Below are positions 1 to 8,684 of a stretch of 36,749 bases of DNA, piece after piece. A program made the position numbers and the translations under genes. The stretch covers positions 1 to 36,749 of the forward strand of contig JABMQW010000078.1 in the NCBI GenBank assembly GCA_013203115.1, read 5' to 3'. The notes under the pieces are model-generated. The model saw only the letters and a program-made list of their open reading frames with translations, did not search any database and was not told where the DNA came from. The number at the start of each line of letters is the position of its first letter. The first letter of the stretch is position 1. Source of the DNA: Fidelibacterota bacterium. GTDB taxonomy: Bacteria; Fidelibacterota; Marinisomatia; Marinisomatales; TCS56.

Positions 1-140
1 AAATGAAGGAGTGTTGCTACCTGCCTGCGCTGCGACGTCGGCAGACAGGCGGTGGATGTCGCTAGTTGCGGATAATCCTCCGAAGCTATGCCGACGCACT
101 AATTGTGCTTTGGCAGACAAGCCTTGGCGTAGGAGTGTAT
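1..140. repeat. GC-rich intergenic segment with nested inverted repeats
   Basis: No convincing coding frame is seen here. The segment is visibly richer in G and C than the other intergenic DNA in the window. It folds into at least two dyads. Positions 20-28 pair with 41-49 (9 bp, one mismatch) around the palindrome CGACGTCG at 33-40. Positions 86-92 (CTATGCC) pair with 126-132 (GGCGTAG, one G-T pair), enclosing GCAC/GTGC at 96-99 and 105-108. The string GGCAGACA occurs in both halves. It most resembles a dispersed intergenic repeat or the 3' part of an upstream structured RNA. Copy number cannot be seen from one window. Confidence 0.4.
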
Positions 141-146
141 TCTATA

Positions 147-182
147 GAGGTACCATGGGCTCTGCCCTTGGCCTCCATTTTT
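147..182 (+). terminator. Rho-independent terminator-like hairpin
   Basis: GAGG (147-150) pairs with CCTC (172-175) and GGGC (157-160) with GCCC (164-167). CCA/TGG pairs lie between them, with a small bulge and one T-T mismatch, and the loop is three bases. A run of five T follows at 178-182. This is the form of an intrinsic terminator for a + strand transcript entering from the left, such as an upstream gene or the structured element at 1-140. The mismatch and bulge lower certainty. Confidence 0.45.
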
Positions 183-353
183 ACTGATCAAAGCAGGATA
201 GTGCTTTCATAAGCGTTCTATTCAGTTTTGACCAATGGGACCATATGCCTTAGTGCTTTTCCAATTTCACTGGTTTTGGTTAGGCTATTGAATGAATTAC
301 ATATTAATTTCCAAGTTAATATTCAGTAAAATTAGAAATTAGTCAGTCACATA
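183..353. other. Leader region upstream of the mreB cluster
   Basis: This is 171 bases without a gene between the terminator-like hairpin and the mreB start codon, becoming very AT-rich after about 285. It must hold the promoter of the mre cluster if transcription restarts here. Candidates such as TTGACC at 228-233 or TTGGTT at 276-281 followed by CATATT at 300-305 are weak, and I do not commit to one. No Shine-Dalgarno sequence is visible before the ATG at 354. Confidence 0.35.
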
Positions 354-1382
354 ATGAGCATTATAAATTCTTTTAAAAATATGTTTTCCTGGGTTTCCGG
401 TGATATTGCAATCGATTTAGGTACTGCCAATACGTTAATTTGGTTAAAGGGCCGCGGAATTGTTGTTAATGAACCTTCGATTATTACCCGCTCGGTACAT
501 GATGGTAAAATTATCGCGGTTGGAAACGATGCTAAAGTAATGATGGGAAGAACACATCGCGAGCTTGAAACAATTCGGCCGCTTCAGGATGGTGTTATTG
601 CTGATTTTAATATGACAGATGGAATGTTGCAGGGCTTTATTCGCAAAATGAACCTGAATCGCTTGGCCCGGCCCCGGATGGTTATATGTGTACCATCAGG
701 TGTGACGGAAGTAGAACGCCGTGCCGTAAAGGATAGTGGAGATCGATCAAATGCCCGTGAAGTGTACCTTATTGAAGAACCAGTAGCAGCAGCGATAGGT
801 ATTGGTCTTGATATAAGTCAACCGGTGGGGAATATGATTGTCGATATTGGTGGCGGAACAACCGAAATCGCCGTGATTGCTTTGAATGGTGTTGTTGCCA
901 AAGAAACAATTCGCATTGCCGGCGATGAAATGGACGACGCGATTGTAAAATGGTTTCGAAACGAACATAAACTTGATATCGGGATAGCTACCGGTGAACG
1001 TATCAAAAAAACCGTTGGTTCGGCGATGCGGATGAAATCGGAACCGATTTTTGTTAAGGGTAGGGATCTGGTCTCCGGGATTCCCAAGACTGCCGAAGTT
1101 TCATCTGATGAAATTAGACATGCCCTAAAAGATCCGATAAATAATATAGTTGAAGCGGTTAAACGGGCTCTGGAGCAGACACCCCCTGAACTGGCATCTG
1201 ATATATTAGATCGGGGTATAATTATGACCGGTGGCGGAAGTCTATTGAGAGGAATTGATCAAATAATTCGTGAACGTACAAATATCCCCGTCAACGTTGC
1301 TGAAGATCCATTGTTATCGGTAGTACGGGGTACCGGAATTGTATTAGAGGATGTGAAGAAATACGAAGCTGTATTGATGTAG
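354..1382 (+). CDS. mreB: Rod-shape determining actin homologue MreB
   Basis: MreB forms ATP-dependent filaments under the inner membrane that guide the elongasome during lateral wall synthesis. The 342-residue product is full length for the family. The actin-fold nucleotide motifs are present: phosphate-1 loop DLGTANTL at residues 21-28, phosphate-2 loop VDIGGGTTE at about 163-171, and adenosine motif GGGSLLRG at about 293-300. The N-terminal dozen residues could form the membrane-binding amphipathic helix known in MreB. It heads a co-directional run mreB-mreC-mreD-mrdA-rodA, the standard order, with mreC starting only 4 bases downstream. The ATG at 354 gives the normal family N-terminus; no strong ribosome site precedes it. 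Confidence 0.98.
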   Translation: MSIINSFKNMFSWVSGDIAIDLGTANTLIWLKGRGIVVNEPSIITRSVHDGKIIAVGNDAKVMMGRTHRELETIRPLQDGVIADFNMTDGMLQGFIRKMNLNRLARPRMVICVPSGVTEVERRAVKDSGDRSNAREVYLIEEPVAAAIGIGLDISQPVGNMIVDIGGGTTEIAVIALNGVVAKETIRIAGDEMDDAIVKWFRNEHKLDIGIATGERIKKTVGSAMRMKSEPIFVKGRDLVSGIPKTAEVSSDEIRHALKDPINNIVEAVKRALEQTPPELASDILDRGIIMTGGGSLLRGIDQIIRERTNIPVNVAEDPLLSVVRGTGIVLEDVKKYEAVLM

Positions 1383-1386
1383 ATTA

Positions 1387-2181
1387 ATGCGTTCATTATA
1401 TTTTGTCATTCTGCGTCGTAAAGATCATCTGACTTTTATTATTGCTGTTGTGCTCTCTACAATTATTTTATTTTCCGGTACTACAAGTGAAATTCAGAAT
1501 CTACGGATAAAAGTTAACCGTTTTTTTTCCTTTACACGTTTTCCCATTATCTGGATGGAATCTAAACGAGCATTGGAAGGCCAGAATAGCGAACTGCGAG
1601 AAAGGAATATTCAATTAAAATTATTATTAGAATCTATGCGACATTTGGAAGAAGAAAATCAGCAAATAAGAGCGCTGCTGGATTTTCAAAGAGAGTCACA
1701 TTTTACTTTGGTCCCGGCAACAATACATGGCAAAGGGATCACAACTACATTATCTTCATTTACAATTGATGTCGGGTACCAGGACGGGATAGATATCAAT
1801 GATCCTGTGGTAATTTCTGAAGGAGTTGTTGGGAAAACTGTATTAGTTGGTGAACATTCCAGTATTGTACAGCTTATCAGTGATCCAGATTTCCGTTTAA
1901 GCGTTCGCGTTGTCCCCTACGGTGCGGTCGGGATACTAAGTTGGTCAGGGAATAATAAATGTGATGTTCGTGAGGTTCCTAAGAGTGCCCGGATAAATAT
2001 TGGTGATTTAGTTTATACTTCGTCCTATAGCGATATTTATCCACCTAAACTGCCGGTTGGAAAAGTGACTGCAATTTATGATGAACGGGGTAGTTTTCAA
2101 AAACGCTTAACTGTGGAAACTTTTTATAATATAGGAACCCTTCAGTACGTATTCGTAATTATTGAAAATAATGTTAAATAG
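1387..2181 (+). CDS. mreC: Rod-shape determining protein MreC
   Basis: MreC is a bitopic inner-membrane protein whose periplasmic part scaffolds PBP2 and RodA. The 264 residues show a short cytoplasmic start, one membrane segment at about residues 16-33, a charged coiled-coil stretch at about 58-100, then the beta-rich MreC domain. That domain includes the typical DGI...PVVISEGVVGKTVLVGEHSS pattern around residues 130-160. Length is normal. It begins 4 bases after mreB and overlaps mreD by 11 bases, consistent with translational coupling in one operon. Confidence 0.95.
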   Translation: MRSLYFVILRRKDHLTFIIAVVLSTIILFSGTTSEIQNLRIKVNRFFSFTRFPIIWMESKRALEGQNSELRERNIQLKLLLESMRHLEEENQQIRALLDFQRESHFTLVPATIHGKGITTTLSSFTIDVGYQDGIDINDPVVISEGVVGKTVLVGEHSSIVQLISDPDFRLSVRVVPYGAVGILSWSGNNKCDVREVPKSARINIGDLVYTSSYSDIYPPKLPVGKVTAIYDERGSFQKRLTVETFYNIGTLQYVFVIIENNVK

Positions 2182-2650
2182 GAAAAAATATCTGATTTCC
2201 GCAGTAGTTGTAATTATTTTACAATTGGTTATTGCAGATTTACTAACTGTGCGGTTGGTACGTCCTGATTTTATTTTAATTTATATTTTGTATATCTCAG
2301 TTTGGGAAGGACGATTATGGGGCATCATCGTAGGTTTTGTGCTGGGTTTATTTATGGACTTTGTGGGTGTTGCGACATATTTTGGCTTAAGCTCTCTGTC
2401 ATACTCGATCTTTGCCTATCTGGCAGGTTATTTACATGGTCGCTACAGTAAATGGCCACCGATTGGTTTCCACCTGTATGGGGCCGGAGTCATTGTAATC
2501 CATTTTTTATTTCAATTGTTAATCACTTCCCAGCATATATTGACTTCCAATCCGCAAGTATTCTGGGCGCGGGTATTCTTTACTGCTGTTTACTCATTAT
2601 CATTTGTTATTATAACAAATTTATTTCTCCCGCTGGGAACTGAGGATTAA
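2171..2650 (+). CDS. mreD: Rod-shape determining protein MreD
   Basis: MreD is a small polytopic inner-membrane partner of MreC. The product is about 159 residues, mostly hydrophobic, with roughly five membrane segments. It carries the family-like stretch RLVRPDFILIYILYIS and a G-x-x-x-G-rich second half (VGFVLGLFMDF). I place the start at ATG 2171; a TTG at 2162 would add three residues. The stop codon overlaps the mrdA start as TAATG, so the two are probably coupled. MreD is poorly conserved, so position in the operon carries much of the call. Confidence 0.92.
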   Translation: MLNRKKYLISAVVVIILQLVIADLLTVRLVRPDFILIYILYISVWEGRLWGIIVGFVLGLFMDFVGVATYFGLSSLSYSIFAYLAGYLHGRYSKWPPIGFHLYGAGVIVIHFLFQLLITSQHILTSNPQVFWARVFFTAVYSLSFVIITNLFLPLGTED

Positions 2651-4422
2651 TGTTAAAAACCGAGAATCTGGTTTCACGCCAGAGATTAGTGATACTCAGC
2701 AGCTTGGTTTCAGTATTACTTTTTGCGTTGATAGGGCGCTTCTTTCAGTTACAAATCTATAATTATGAACAGTATAAAGTAAAATCTGAAGCAAATATTA
2801 TTCGTGCCCAAAGTATTCCTGCTCCACGTGGATTGATCTATGATCGTGAAGGTAATATTCTGGTGGATAATTATCCCACCTATTTATTGACTGCAATTCC
2901 GATTGAAATGGGTAACGTTGATACGGTGTTACATAAAATCAGCGGTTATATTGATGTAGATGCGGCAATGCTGATGAAGAACTATAAAAAGTATTATCAG
3001 GGTCGATTTAACCCTACACGATTGGCCAAGGACTTAAGTATCGAGCAATTAAGTTGTATTGCCGAACATAAATTGGAATTGCCGGGAATTAATTATAAAC
3101 AAATGCCGGAACGGTATTATCCCGGACTTATTAATGCTTCCCATATTATAGGTTATATTCGTGAGGTTGACCGACGTTTTCTGGAAACGGGAAATGAATC
3201 AGGTCAGTATCGTCTGGGAGATATGATTGGATGGCGCGGATTGGAAAAAACTTATGAATCCAGATTACGTGGAATTGATGGTGTTCGATATCTCCAGGTA
3301 GATGCACTGGGACGTGAAGTGGGAACTGTTGCTGGTCACCAGATAATTAAGCCAATTCCAGGTGAGGATTTATTTCTAAGTTTGGATAGGGACCTACAGA
3401 TTCTGATTGAAAGAGAAATGATTGATAGATCCGGTGCCATCATTGTTTCGCGACCCCAAACCGGCGAAATCCTTGCGATTGCTAGTTTTCCTGATTATCC
3501 ACCTGATTTATTTACCGGAATAACTTTAGATGAGGAATGGAATTTCTATGCTCAAAGCATTACAAAACCATTAGTAAACCGAATAACCAATGGATTATAC
3601 CCTCCTGGCTCAACATTTAAACCACTAGTGTTATTGGGTTTATTAAGCCATAATTTGATTGATACCAATAAAACAATAATCTGCAATGGTAAATATAGAT
3701 TAGGACACGGGGTTTTTGAATGCTGGAAACCTGGGGGACACAACAAAGTTAATCTGCGTAAAGCAATTGAACAATCCTGCAATGTCTATTTCTATAATAT
3801 GATTCTATTACTGGATTTAGATGACTGGGCCGAGATATGCTATAGTTTTAATTTTGGCGAAAAGAGTGGAATAGACCTTCCATCGGAATTGACCGGAACG
3901 ATCCCTACTACCGAATTTATGGATAACAAGTATGGAAAACGTCGTTGGTCCAAAGGAAATCTACTAAATATTGCCATTGGTCAAGGAGATATATTAGTTA
4001 CTCCCATACAAATGCTTTTATATATTAATCAAATTGCTACCCACGGAAATGCCATAACACCGCACTTAATTTTAACGGGCAACGAATCTGTTGATAATAA
4101 ACCGGATATTAGTGATGAGATTTGGGATATTTTGCATGATTTTATGCATGGCGTAACGAATAGCGCCCATGGCACCGGGCGACTCGCACAACCCAAATTA
4201 CCGGGTGTAATTACTTATGGAAAAACAGGAACGGCTGAAAATCCGCACGGCGATGCCCATGCCTGGTATATAGGTTGGGGGGAAAAAGATGATCAAATGT
4301 TATCGGTAGTAATATTAATTGAAAACGCCGGCCACGGTGGTGATGTTGCAGCTCCGGTTGCAAGAAAAATCTTTGAATTGTATTTCCCTAAATATCATAC
4401 ATTAGTTTCAGTTGAAACTTAA
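2650..4422 (+). CDS. mrdA: Penicillin-binding protein 2, elongasome transpeptidase
   Basis: This is the class B PBP that cross-links peptidoglycan during elongation, partnered with RodA. The 590 residues contain one N-terminal membrane anchor (about 13-33), the PBP dimerisation domain with the RGLIYDREG motif near residue 60, and a C-terminal transpeptidase domain. All three active-site motifs are intact: STFK at 321-324 (catalytic Ser321), SCN at 376-378, and KTGT at 525-528. Length is close to the E. coli protein. It overlaps mreD by one base and lies directly before rodA, the usual arrangement. Confidence 0.97.
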   Translation: MLKTENLVSRQRLVILSSLVSVLLFALIGRFFQLQIYNYEQYKVKSEANIIRAQSIPAPRGLIYDREGNILVDNYPTYLLTAIPIEMGNVDTVLHKISGYIDVDAAMLMKNYKKYYQGRFNPTRLAKDLSIEQLSCIAEHKLELPGINYKQMPERYYPGLINASHIIGYIREVDRRFLETGNESGQYRLGDMIGWRGLEKTYESRLRGIDGVRYLQVDALGREVGTVAGHQIIKPIPGEDLFLSLDRDLQILIEREMIDRSGAIIVSRPQTGEILAIASFPDYPPDLFTGITLDEEWNFYAQSITKPLVNRITNGLYPPGSTFKPLVLLGLLSHNLIDTNKTIICNGKYRLGHGVFECWKPGGHNKVNLRKAIEQSCNVYFYNMILLLDLDDWAEICYSFNFGEKSGIDLPSELTGTIPTTEFMDNKYGKRRWSKGNLLNIAIGQGDILVTPIQMLLYINQIATHGNAITPHLILTGNESVDNKPDISDEIWDILHDFMHGVTNSAHGTGRLAQPKLPGVITYGKTGTAENPHGDAHAWYIGWGEKDDQMLSVVILIENAGHGGDVAAPVARKIFELYFPKYHTLVSVET

Positions 4423-4423
4423 G

Positions 4424-5650
4424 ATGCCGCCATTCATAACAACAAAAATCAAAGAAGCACCGTTACTACTTTTTGTGACCTCATTAGTACTCACAATAAT
4501 TGGTATAGTGACTATCGGTAGTGTCTCGCGTAATCAAGCTTTGGCATTTACTTCCACATCGTTTTTTCGTCAACTGATTTGGGTACTGCCGGCCCTGGTA
4601 CTATTTTTCGTATCATTTTCCATATCCAAGAAAAATATTTATAAATTCACTCCTTATGTTTATATATTTATTATTTTGCTGCTTTTTGTACCATATTTCG
4701 GAAAACCAATTGCCGGAACTTACCGGTGGATTAGTTTTGGATCGCTCCATTTGCAACCATCTGAATATGCAAAATTCATTATTGTTTTAGTGTTAGCGAG
4801 GTATTTATCAAAACCCAACAAGCATCTGGAAAAAATCCGGATAGTGGTTATGCCAATTATCTTGACTGTTATTCCCACAATGATTGTTTTACGACAACCT
4901 GATTTAGGCAGTGCGATTATTATGACATCTCCAGTCATTGTGATGATGTTCTGGGCCGGTGTGCGACCTTACCACCTTTTTCTGATTCTGGCGCCTTTCT
5001 TATCGGTTCTTACGGCATTTCATTCCATTTCATTTTGGCTTTGGGCAATTATTCTGTTAATTATACTTTACATATCGCGACCCACATTGATGAAGGGTGT
5101 AATAATATATTTCGCTAACATATTTCTTGGTTTACTCTCACCGACAATATGGAATATGTTAAAACCATATCAACAACGGCGAGTTATGGCTGTACTGGAT
5201 CCATCGCTGGATCCGCTGGGTGCTGGTTATCAAATAATTCAAAGTCAAACTGCCATCGGTTCAGGTGGTTTTTTTGGAAAAGGTTGGGGGCAGGGAACAC
5301 AGACCCAACTAAAATATCTCCCGGTTCAGGAAACTGATTTCATAGTATCTGTCATCGGTGAAGAATTCGGTTTTATTACGATATTCATAATATTGATTCT
5401 TTTTGGGTGGATGATTTTGCGAATGTTAAAGTTGGCCCATGAAACAGATAACAGATTTTCCGGTTTGGTAATCATAGGAATTGCAGTATTGTTCTTAACG
5501 CACGTTTTTGTGAACGTTGCCATGGCGGCCGGGATGATACCGGTAAAAGGATTGCCATTACCATTCCTGTCATATGGAGGTTCTTTTCTGATTTCTTGCT
5601 TCATGATGGTTGGATTAGTGATGAATTTGAGTATTAATTATTCCGAATAA
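4424..5650 (+). CDS. rodA: Rod-shape SEDS glycosyltransferase RodA
   Basis: RodA is the SEDS-family peptidoglycan polymerase that works with PBP2. The 408-residue product is polytopic (about ten membrane helices) and has the SEDS signatures: GTYRWISFG with LQPSEYAKF in the first half, RQPDLGSA near the middle, QETDF containing the conserved Asp (about residue 305), and LPFLSYGGS near the C-terminus. I prefer ATG 4424 just after the mrdA stop; TTG 4412 would overlap mrdA and add four residues. The stop overlaps the next gene as TAATG. Confidence 0.96.
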   Translation: MPPFITTKIKEAPLLLFVTSLVLTIIGIVTIGSVSRNQALAFTSTSFFRQLIWVLPALVLFFVSFSISKKNIYKFTPYVYIFIILLLFVPYFGKPIAGTYRWISFGSLHLQPSEYAKFIIVLVLARYLSKPNKHLEKIRIVVMPIILTVIPTMIVLRQPDLGSAIIMTSPVIVMMFWAGVRPYHLFLILAPFLSVLTAFHSISFWLWAIILLIILYISRPTLMKGVIIYFANIFLGLLSPTIWNMLKPYQQRRVMAVLDPSLDPLGAGYQIIQSQTAIGSGGFFGKGWGQGTQTQLKYLPVQETDFIVSVIGEEFGFITIFIILILFGWMILRMLKLAHETDNRFSGLVIIGIAVLFLTHVFVNVAMAAGMIPVKGLPLPFLSYGGSFLISCFMMVGLVMNLSINYSE

Positions 5651-6552
5651 TGAAAACATTGCTGGTTCGGAAAGGTAAAAGTAAATTTGTAATGGGCATA
5701 AAACCATTTTTTACTAAAAAGGTATACGTGATGGAACGGTTTTTATCATTATTACTCTCAATCATTTTAGGTTGCGGCGCAATGGCTTCAACATTAAAGG
5801 CGCAAACTACTGTCGAACGTGAACTACGTCGTTTGAATGCTAAAATCGAACGAGAAAAGGTACGGACAGATTCGCTGGAAACTCAAATTCGAATACTATT
5901 ACCAGAATTAAAAAATGCTCTTGAGGCAACGGTACACGCCAAAAAGCAAACTGATTCTATCGCTATTTTACTGGTTAATCGGATCAATACACTGCACAAT
6001 AAAATTAGAATTCTGGAAGATAAGGCTGAATATACTGATAGTACTAACTTTGAGATTTTATCTCAACTGGTTATGATTGAAAATAAAATCATAACTTTAA
6101 CTAACAGTTTTACGGAAATGTATAATCTTAAGAAGGAGGATCTGTACACCGTAAAAAATGCAAAATTATCGGCGATTGAATATAAAAAATTGTATCTTGA
6201 ATATTTGGGATATTATCAAAATAGTGATTATAACAAAGCCATAAAAGGTTTCGCTGATCTTGTTCTGACTAATCCTACCCATGATTTGGCCGATAATTGT
6301 CAATACTGGCTGGCCGAATGCTATTATGCTTCGAAAAATTTTAAACGATCGATTATTGAATTTGAAAAAGTGTTTTCATTCCCTGGTACGGATAAAGATG
6401 ATGATGCGCAACTTAAATTAGGATTGGCTTACCAGAGTATGGGAAACATTGAAAAAGCGCGAGCTGAATACACACGCTTATTGGATTATTTTCCTAATAG
6501 CGAGTATTACCAAAGAGCGAAAGAAGCATTAAAAAAATTGAGTGTACAATAA
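5650..6552 (+). CDS. Periplasmic coiled-coil/TPR protein, CpoB (YbgF)-like
   Basis: This 300-residue protein has a long charged helical stretch at about 55-165, then TPR repeats near the C-terminus (NSDYNKAIKGFADLV..., then SKNFKRSIIEFEKVF..., then GNIEKARAEYTRLL...). That is the layout of the Tol-Pal associated protein CpoB/YbgF, which links outer-membrane constriction to wall synthesis. The first ATG overlaps the rodA stop, but an internal ATG at 5731 (residue 28) would start directly on a good signal peptide (MERFLSLLLSIILGCG), so either may be the true start. No tolA, tolB or pal gene is adjacent, so the functional name is an analogy. It probably belongs to the mre-rodA transcript. Confidence 0.75.
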   Translation: MKTLLVRKGKSKFVMGIKPFFTKKVYVMERFLSLLLSIILGCGAMASTLKAQTTVERELRRLNAKIEREKVRTDSLETQIRILLPELKNALEATVHAKKQTDSIAILLVNRINTLHNKIRILEDKAEYTDSTNFEILSQLVMIENKIITLTNSFTEMYNLKKEDLYTVKNAKLSAIEYKKLYLEYLGYYQNSDYNKAIKGFADLVLTNPTHDLADNCQYWLAECYYASKNFKRSIIEFEKVFSFPGTDKDDDAQLKLGLAYQSMGNIEKARAEYTRLLDYFPNSEYYQRAKEALKKLSVQ

Positions 6553-6554
6553 TA

Positions 6555-7379
6555 ATGGATAAGAAACTGTTTTATCTTACAACGGAAATATTCCCCTTTG
6601 CCAATACATCTGATTTGGGAGTATTCTCTGCAAAAGTGCCGCTTAATCTTCAGGAAAAAGGACATGATATTCGGACAATAATTCCTAAATATGGTTTTGT
6701 AAGCGAGCGTAAATATATTTTGAGAGAAGTAATTCGTCTTCGTGAAATCCCCTTTGATTATAACAACCAACCACAAATGGTTTCTGCAAAAAGTGCCTTT
6801 ATACCAAAAACCAGAGTTCAGGTTTATTTTCTTGAGCATAGTGAATGGTTTAAACCTTTATCCAATTTATTATATAAATCAAAGAATGGACGCCCCTATA
6901 GTGATAATGACGAAAGATATGCATTTTTCAGCAAAGCTTCGATTACAATTTTACCGCATCTATTTTGGAAGCCTGATATCATTTTATGTAACGATTGGCC
7001 GTCGGCGTTAGTACCACTATTCTACAAACAACAATTTGCCGATGATGAATTCTACCAGGGGATTAAAACAGTATTGATGATCCATTCTTTGGCTGAATAT
7101 GTTCATTTTAGTCGGGAGACCTTTGAAAAAGCAGGACTAAAATTGCCAGAATCGATAAAAGGTGATAAGATTAATGTCTATGAAGCAGCGGCAGAATCCG
7201 CAGATATTATCATTGTGATCGAGGGTAAGGAAAACCTGGTCTCTTCGGAATTAATGAAACTTCCCGGTATCAAGGACGTAGAGTCGAAAGTAAAGACGAT
7301 TATACAGGATGACAGTACACCGGAATCCTATTTGAAAGTTGCCGATTCAATAGATCAAATACTGCAAGAAGACATCTAA
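6555..7379 (+). CDS. Orphan GT5 glycogen/starch synthase N-domain-like protein
   Basis: The 274 residues match only the N-terminal (starch-synthase catalytic) half of GT5 glycogen synthases; the C-terminal GT-B domain present in about 480-residue GlgA is absent. It closely resembles the short glycogen/starch-synthase-like proteins I recall from Bacteroidota, sharing stretches such as LQEKGHDIRTIIPKYG, YSDNDERYAFF and DWPSALVPLFYK. The ADP-glucose-binding KTGGL motif of true GlgA is replaced by NTSDL at residues 17-21, so polysaccharide synthesis is doubtful. It starts two bases after the previous stop and lies 24 bases before a lipoprotein gene. Function unknown; a regulatory or non-catalytic sugar-binding role is possible. 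Confidence 0.75.
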   Translation: MDKKLFYLTTEIFPFANTSDLGVFSAKVPLNLQEKGHDIRTIIPKYGFVSERKYILREVIRLREIPFDYNNQPQMVSAKSAFIPKTRVQVYFLEHSEWFKPLSNLLYKSKNGRPYSDNDERYAFFSKASITILPHLFWKPDIILCNDWPSALVPLFYKQQFADDEFYQGIKTVLMIHSLAEYVHFSRETFEKAGLKLPESIKGDKINVYEAAAESADIIIVIEGKENLVSSELMKLPGIKDVESKVKTIIQDDSTPESYLKVADSIDQILQEDI

Positions 7380-7403
7380 GCCTTAAACCGGAAATATTAT
7401 TTA

Positions 7404-8684
7404 ATGACCTTACCCCAAGCTGTAAGACTACTTATCGCAATGTATATTCTGTTGCTGATAAATAGTTGTACCAGGGATCCGATTGTTACTCCGATCACTA
7501 ACACTGAGCTGAATATTGATACGGTTTTGTACAATATAGATTCATTTACCTATCAGATCCCACCCGATGTTGGAACTTTACCAAACCTTTATTTCGGATC
7601 TGACTCGGGTTATAATTGTCGCTTTACACTTGTTAATATTTCATCACGTTCGACTGACAATTCTACCACCTTCCAATCCTTAATTGATACCACCATAGTA
7701 GGTATTGATAGCGTGTTTTTTATTATGACTTCCCCTGATACTTCTCTAACTGATGAAGCTGGCACATATCACATGATTATACATCCGGATGCCGATTTAG
7801 ATTCCGTATTCAGTGAAGGATCAAGTAATTACCTGAATATTGATACCAGCACTATTGTGGTAGAACTCGGTGATCCACTGGTCACGGCCCTGATGACCAA
7901 AATCGAAGATACAGTGGCGACCCATCCATTTATCAAGTTTGATTTAACCGATTCCAAAGATATCATAATTCCGCAGTTTGCTGATACGATTGGTGGCGTA
8001 AAAAATCGTAGTCTGGTCATTTGGCATGATGAAACTAATATTGGTATCAACGAATTTTACAGTCGTAATGCAAATAGCTATCTACCACGATTAATAGTAC
8101 AATTCAGAAAAATTATCGATATCGATTCACTTCAAAATGATATAATAGATACTTTAGTGAAATCATTCTATCCTGATAAAGATGTAAGTATCATTTATCC
8201 ACCGCCCCTAATACCAGCGGATACAACCATGATTTCCATCGGACGAGCCAAAGGATTACAGGCGATTTTATCGATAGTACTAAATGCCCAAACCCTGCCG
8301 AAGGAAGCGGTAATTAGTTCGGCGGAATTAACCTTGTATCAAGATTCTTTATACAGTGATATCAATGGTTTTACAGCCGGTGTGTACTCCATTGATACTG
8401 CCTATGCTGATGTCTTACCATATCCAATTCCCTACCCAATTCACGATGATCCTATTGATCAACAAATTGATTTGCCTGATCCTGTTGTAAGTGCAAATCA
8501 AGTTGTATTTGAATTGCGGAATTTATTGGGAGCAGTCGCACTGGGACAGTTAAATAATTATGGTGTAAAATTATTCAGTACTTCGGCCAATGACCCATTT
8601 GAAATAGCGCATTTTGAAAAAGATACTACCATCAACAATGCTTTCCGCCCCAGTTTAAGAGTTATCTATGTATCACCACTGTAA
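7404..8684 (+). CDS. Surface lipoprotein, probably DUF4270-like
   Basis: The 426-residue protein starts with a hydrophobic signal ending in INSC (Cys about residue 22), a plausible lipobox. The mature part is rich in Asp, Thr and Ser, with repeated beta-strand patterns and no catalytic motif I recognise. It ends in RPSLRVIYVSPL, like the closing strand of DUF4270 proteins. In Bacteroidota, DUF4270 lipoproteins commonly sit beside the short GT5-like gene, as here, so synteny supports the name more than the sequence I can see. An internal ATG at 7440 is an alternative start but would shorten the signal. It overlaps the next gene by 17 bases. Confidence 0.6.
   Translation: MTLPQAVRLLIAMYILLLINSCTRDPIVTPITNTELNIDTVLYNIDSFTYQIPPDVGTLPNLYFGSDSGYNCRFTLVNISSRSTDNSTTFQSLIDTTIVGIDSVFFIMTSPDTSLTDEAGTYHMIIHPDADLDSVFSEGSSNYLNIDTSTIVVELGDPLVTALMTKIEDTVATHPFIKFDLTDSKDIIIPQFADTIGGVKNRSLVIWHDETNIGINEFYSRNANSYLPRLIVQFRKIIDIDSLQNDIIDTLVKSFYPDKDVSIIYPPPLIPADTTMISIGRAKGLQAILSIVLNAQTLPKEAVISSAELTLYQDSLYSDINGFTAGVYSIDTAYADVLPYPIPYPIHDDPIDQQIDLPDPVVSANQVVFELRNLLGAVALGQLNNYGVKLFSTSANDPFEIAHFEKDTTINNAFRPSLRVIYVSPL

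Noticed and set aside
747-1087. Minus-strand open frames inside mreB
   Set aside because: They lie wholly within a well-supported gene on the other strand and their translations show no domain or signal. The same holds for the other minus-strand frames across the window.
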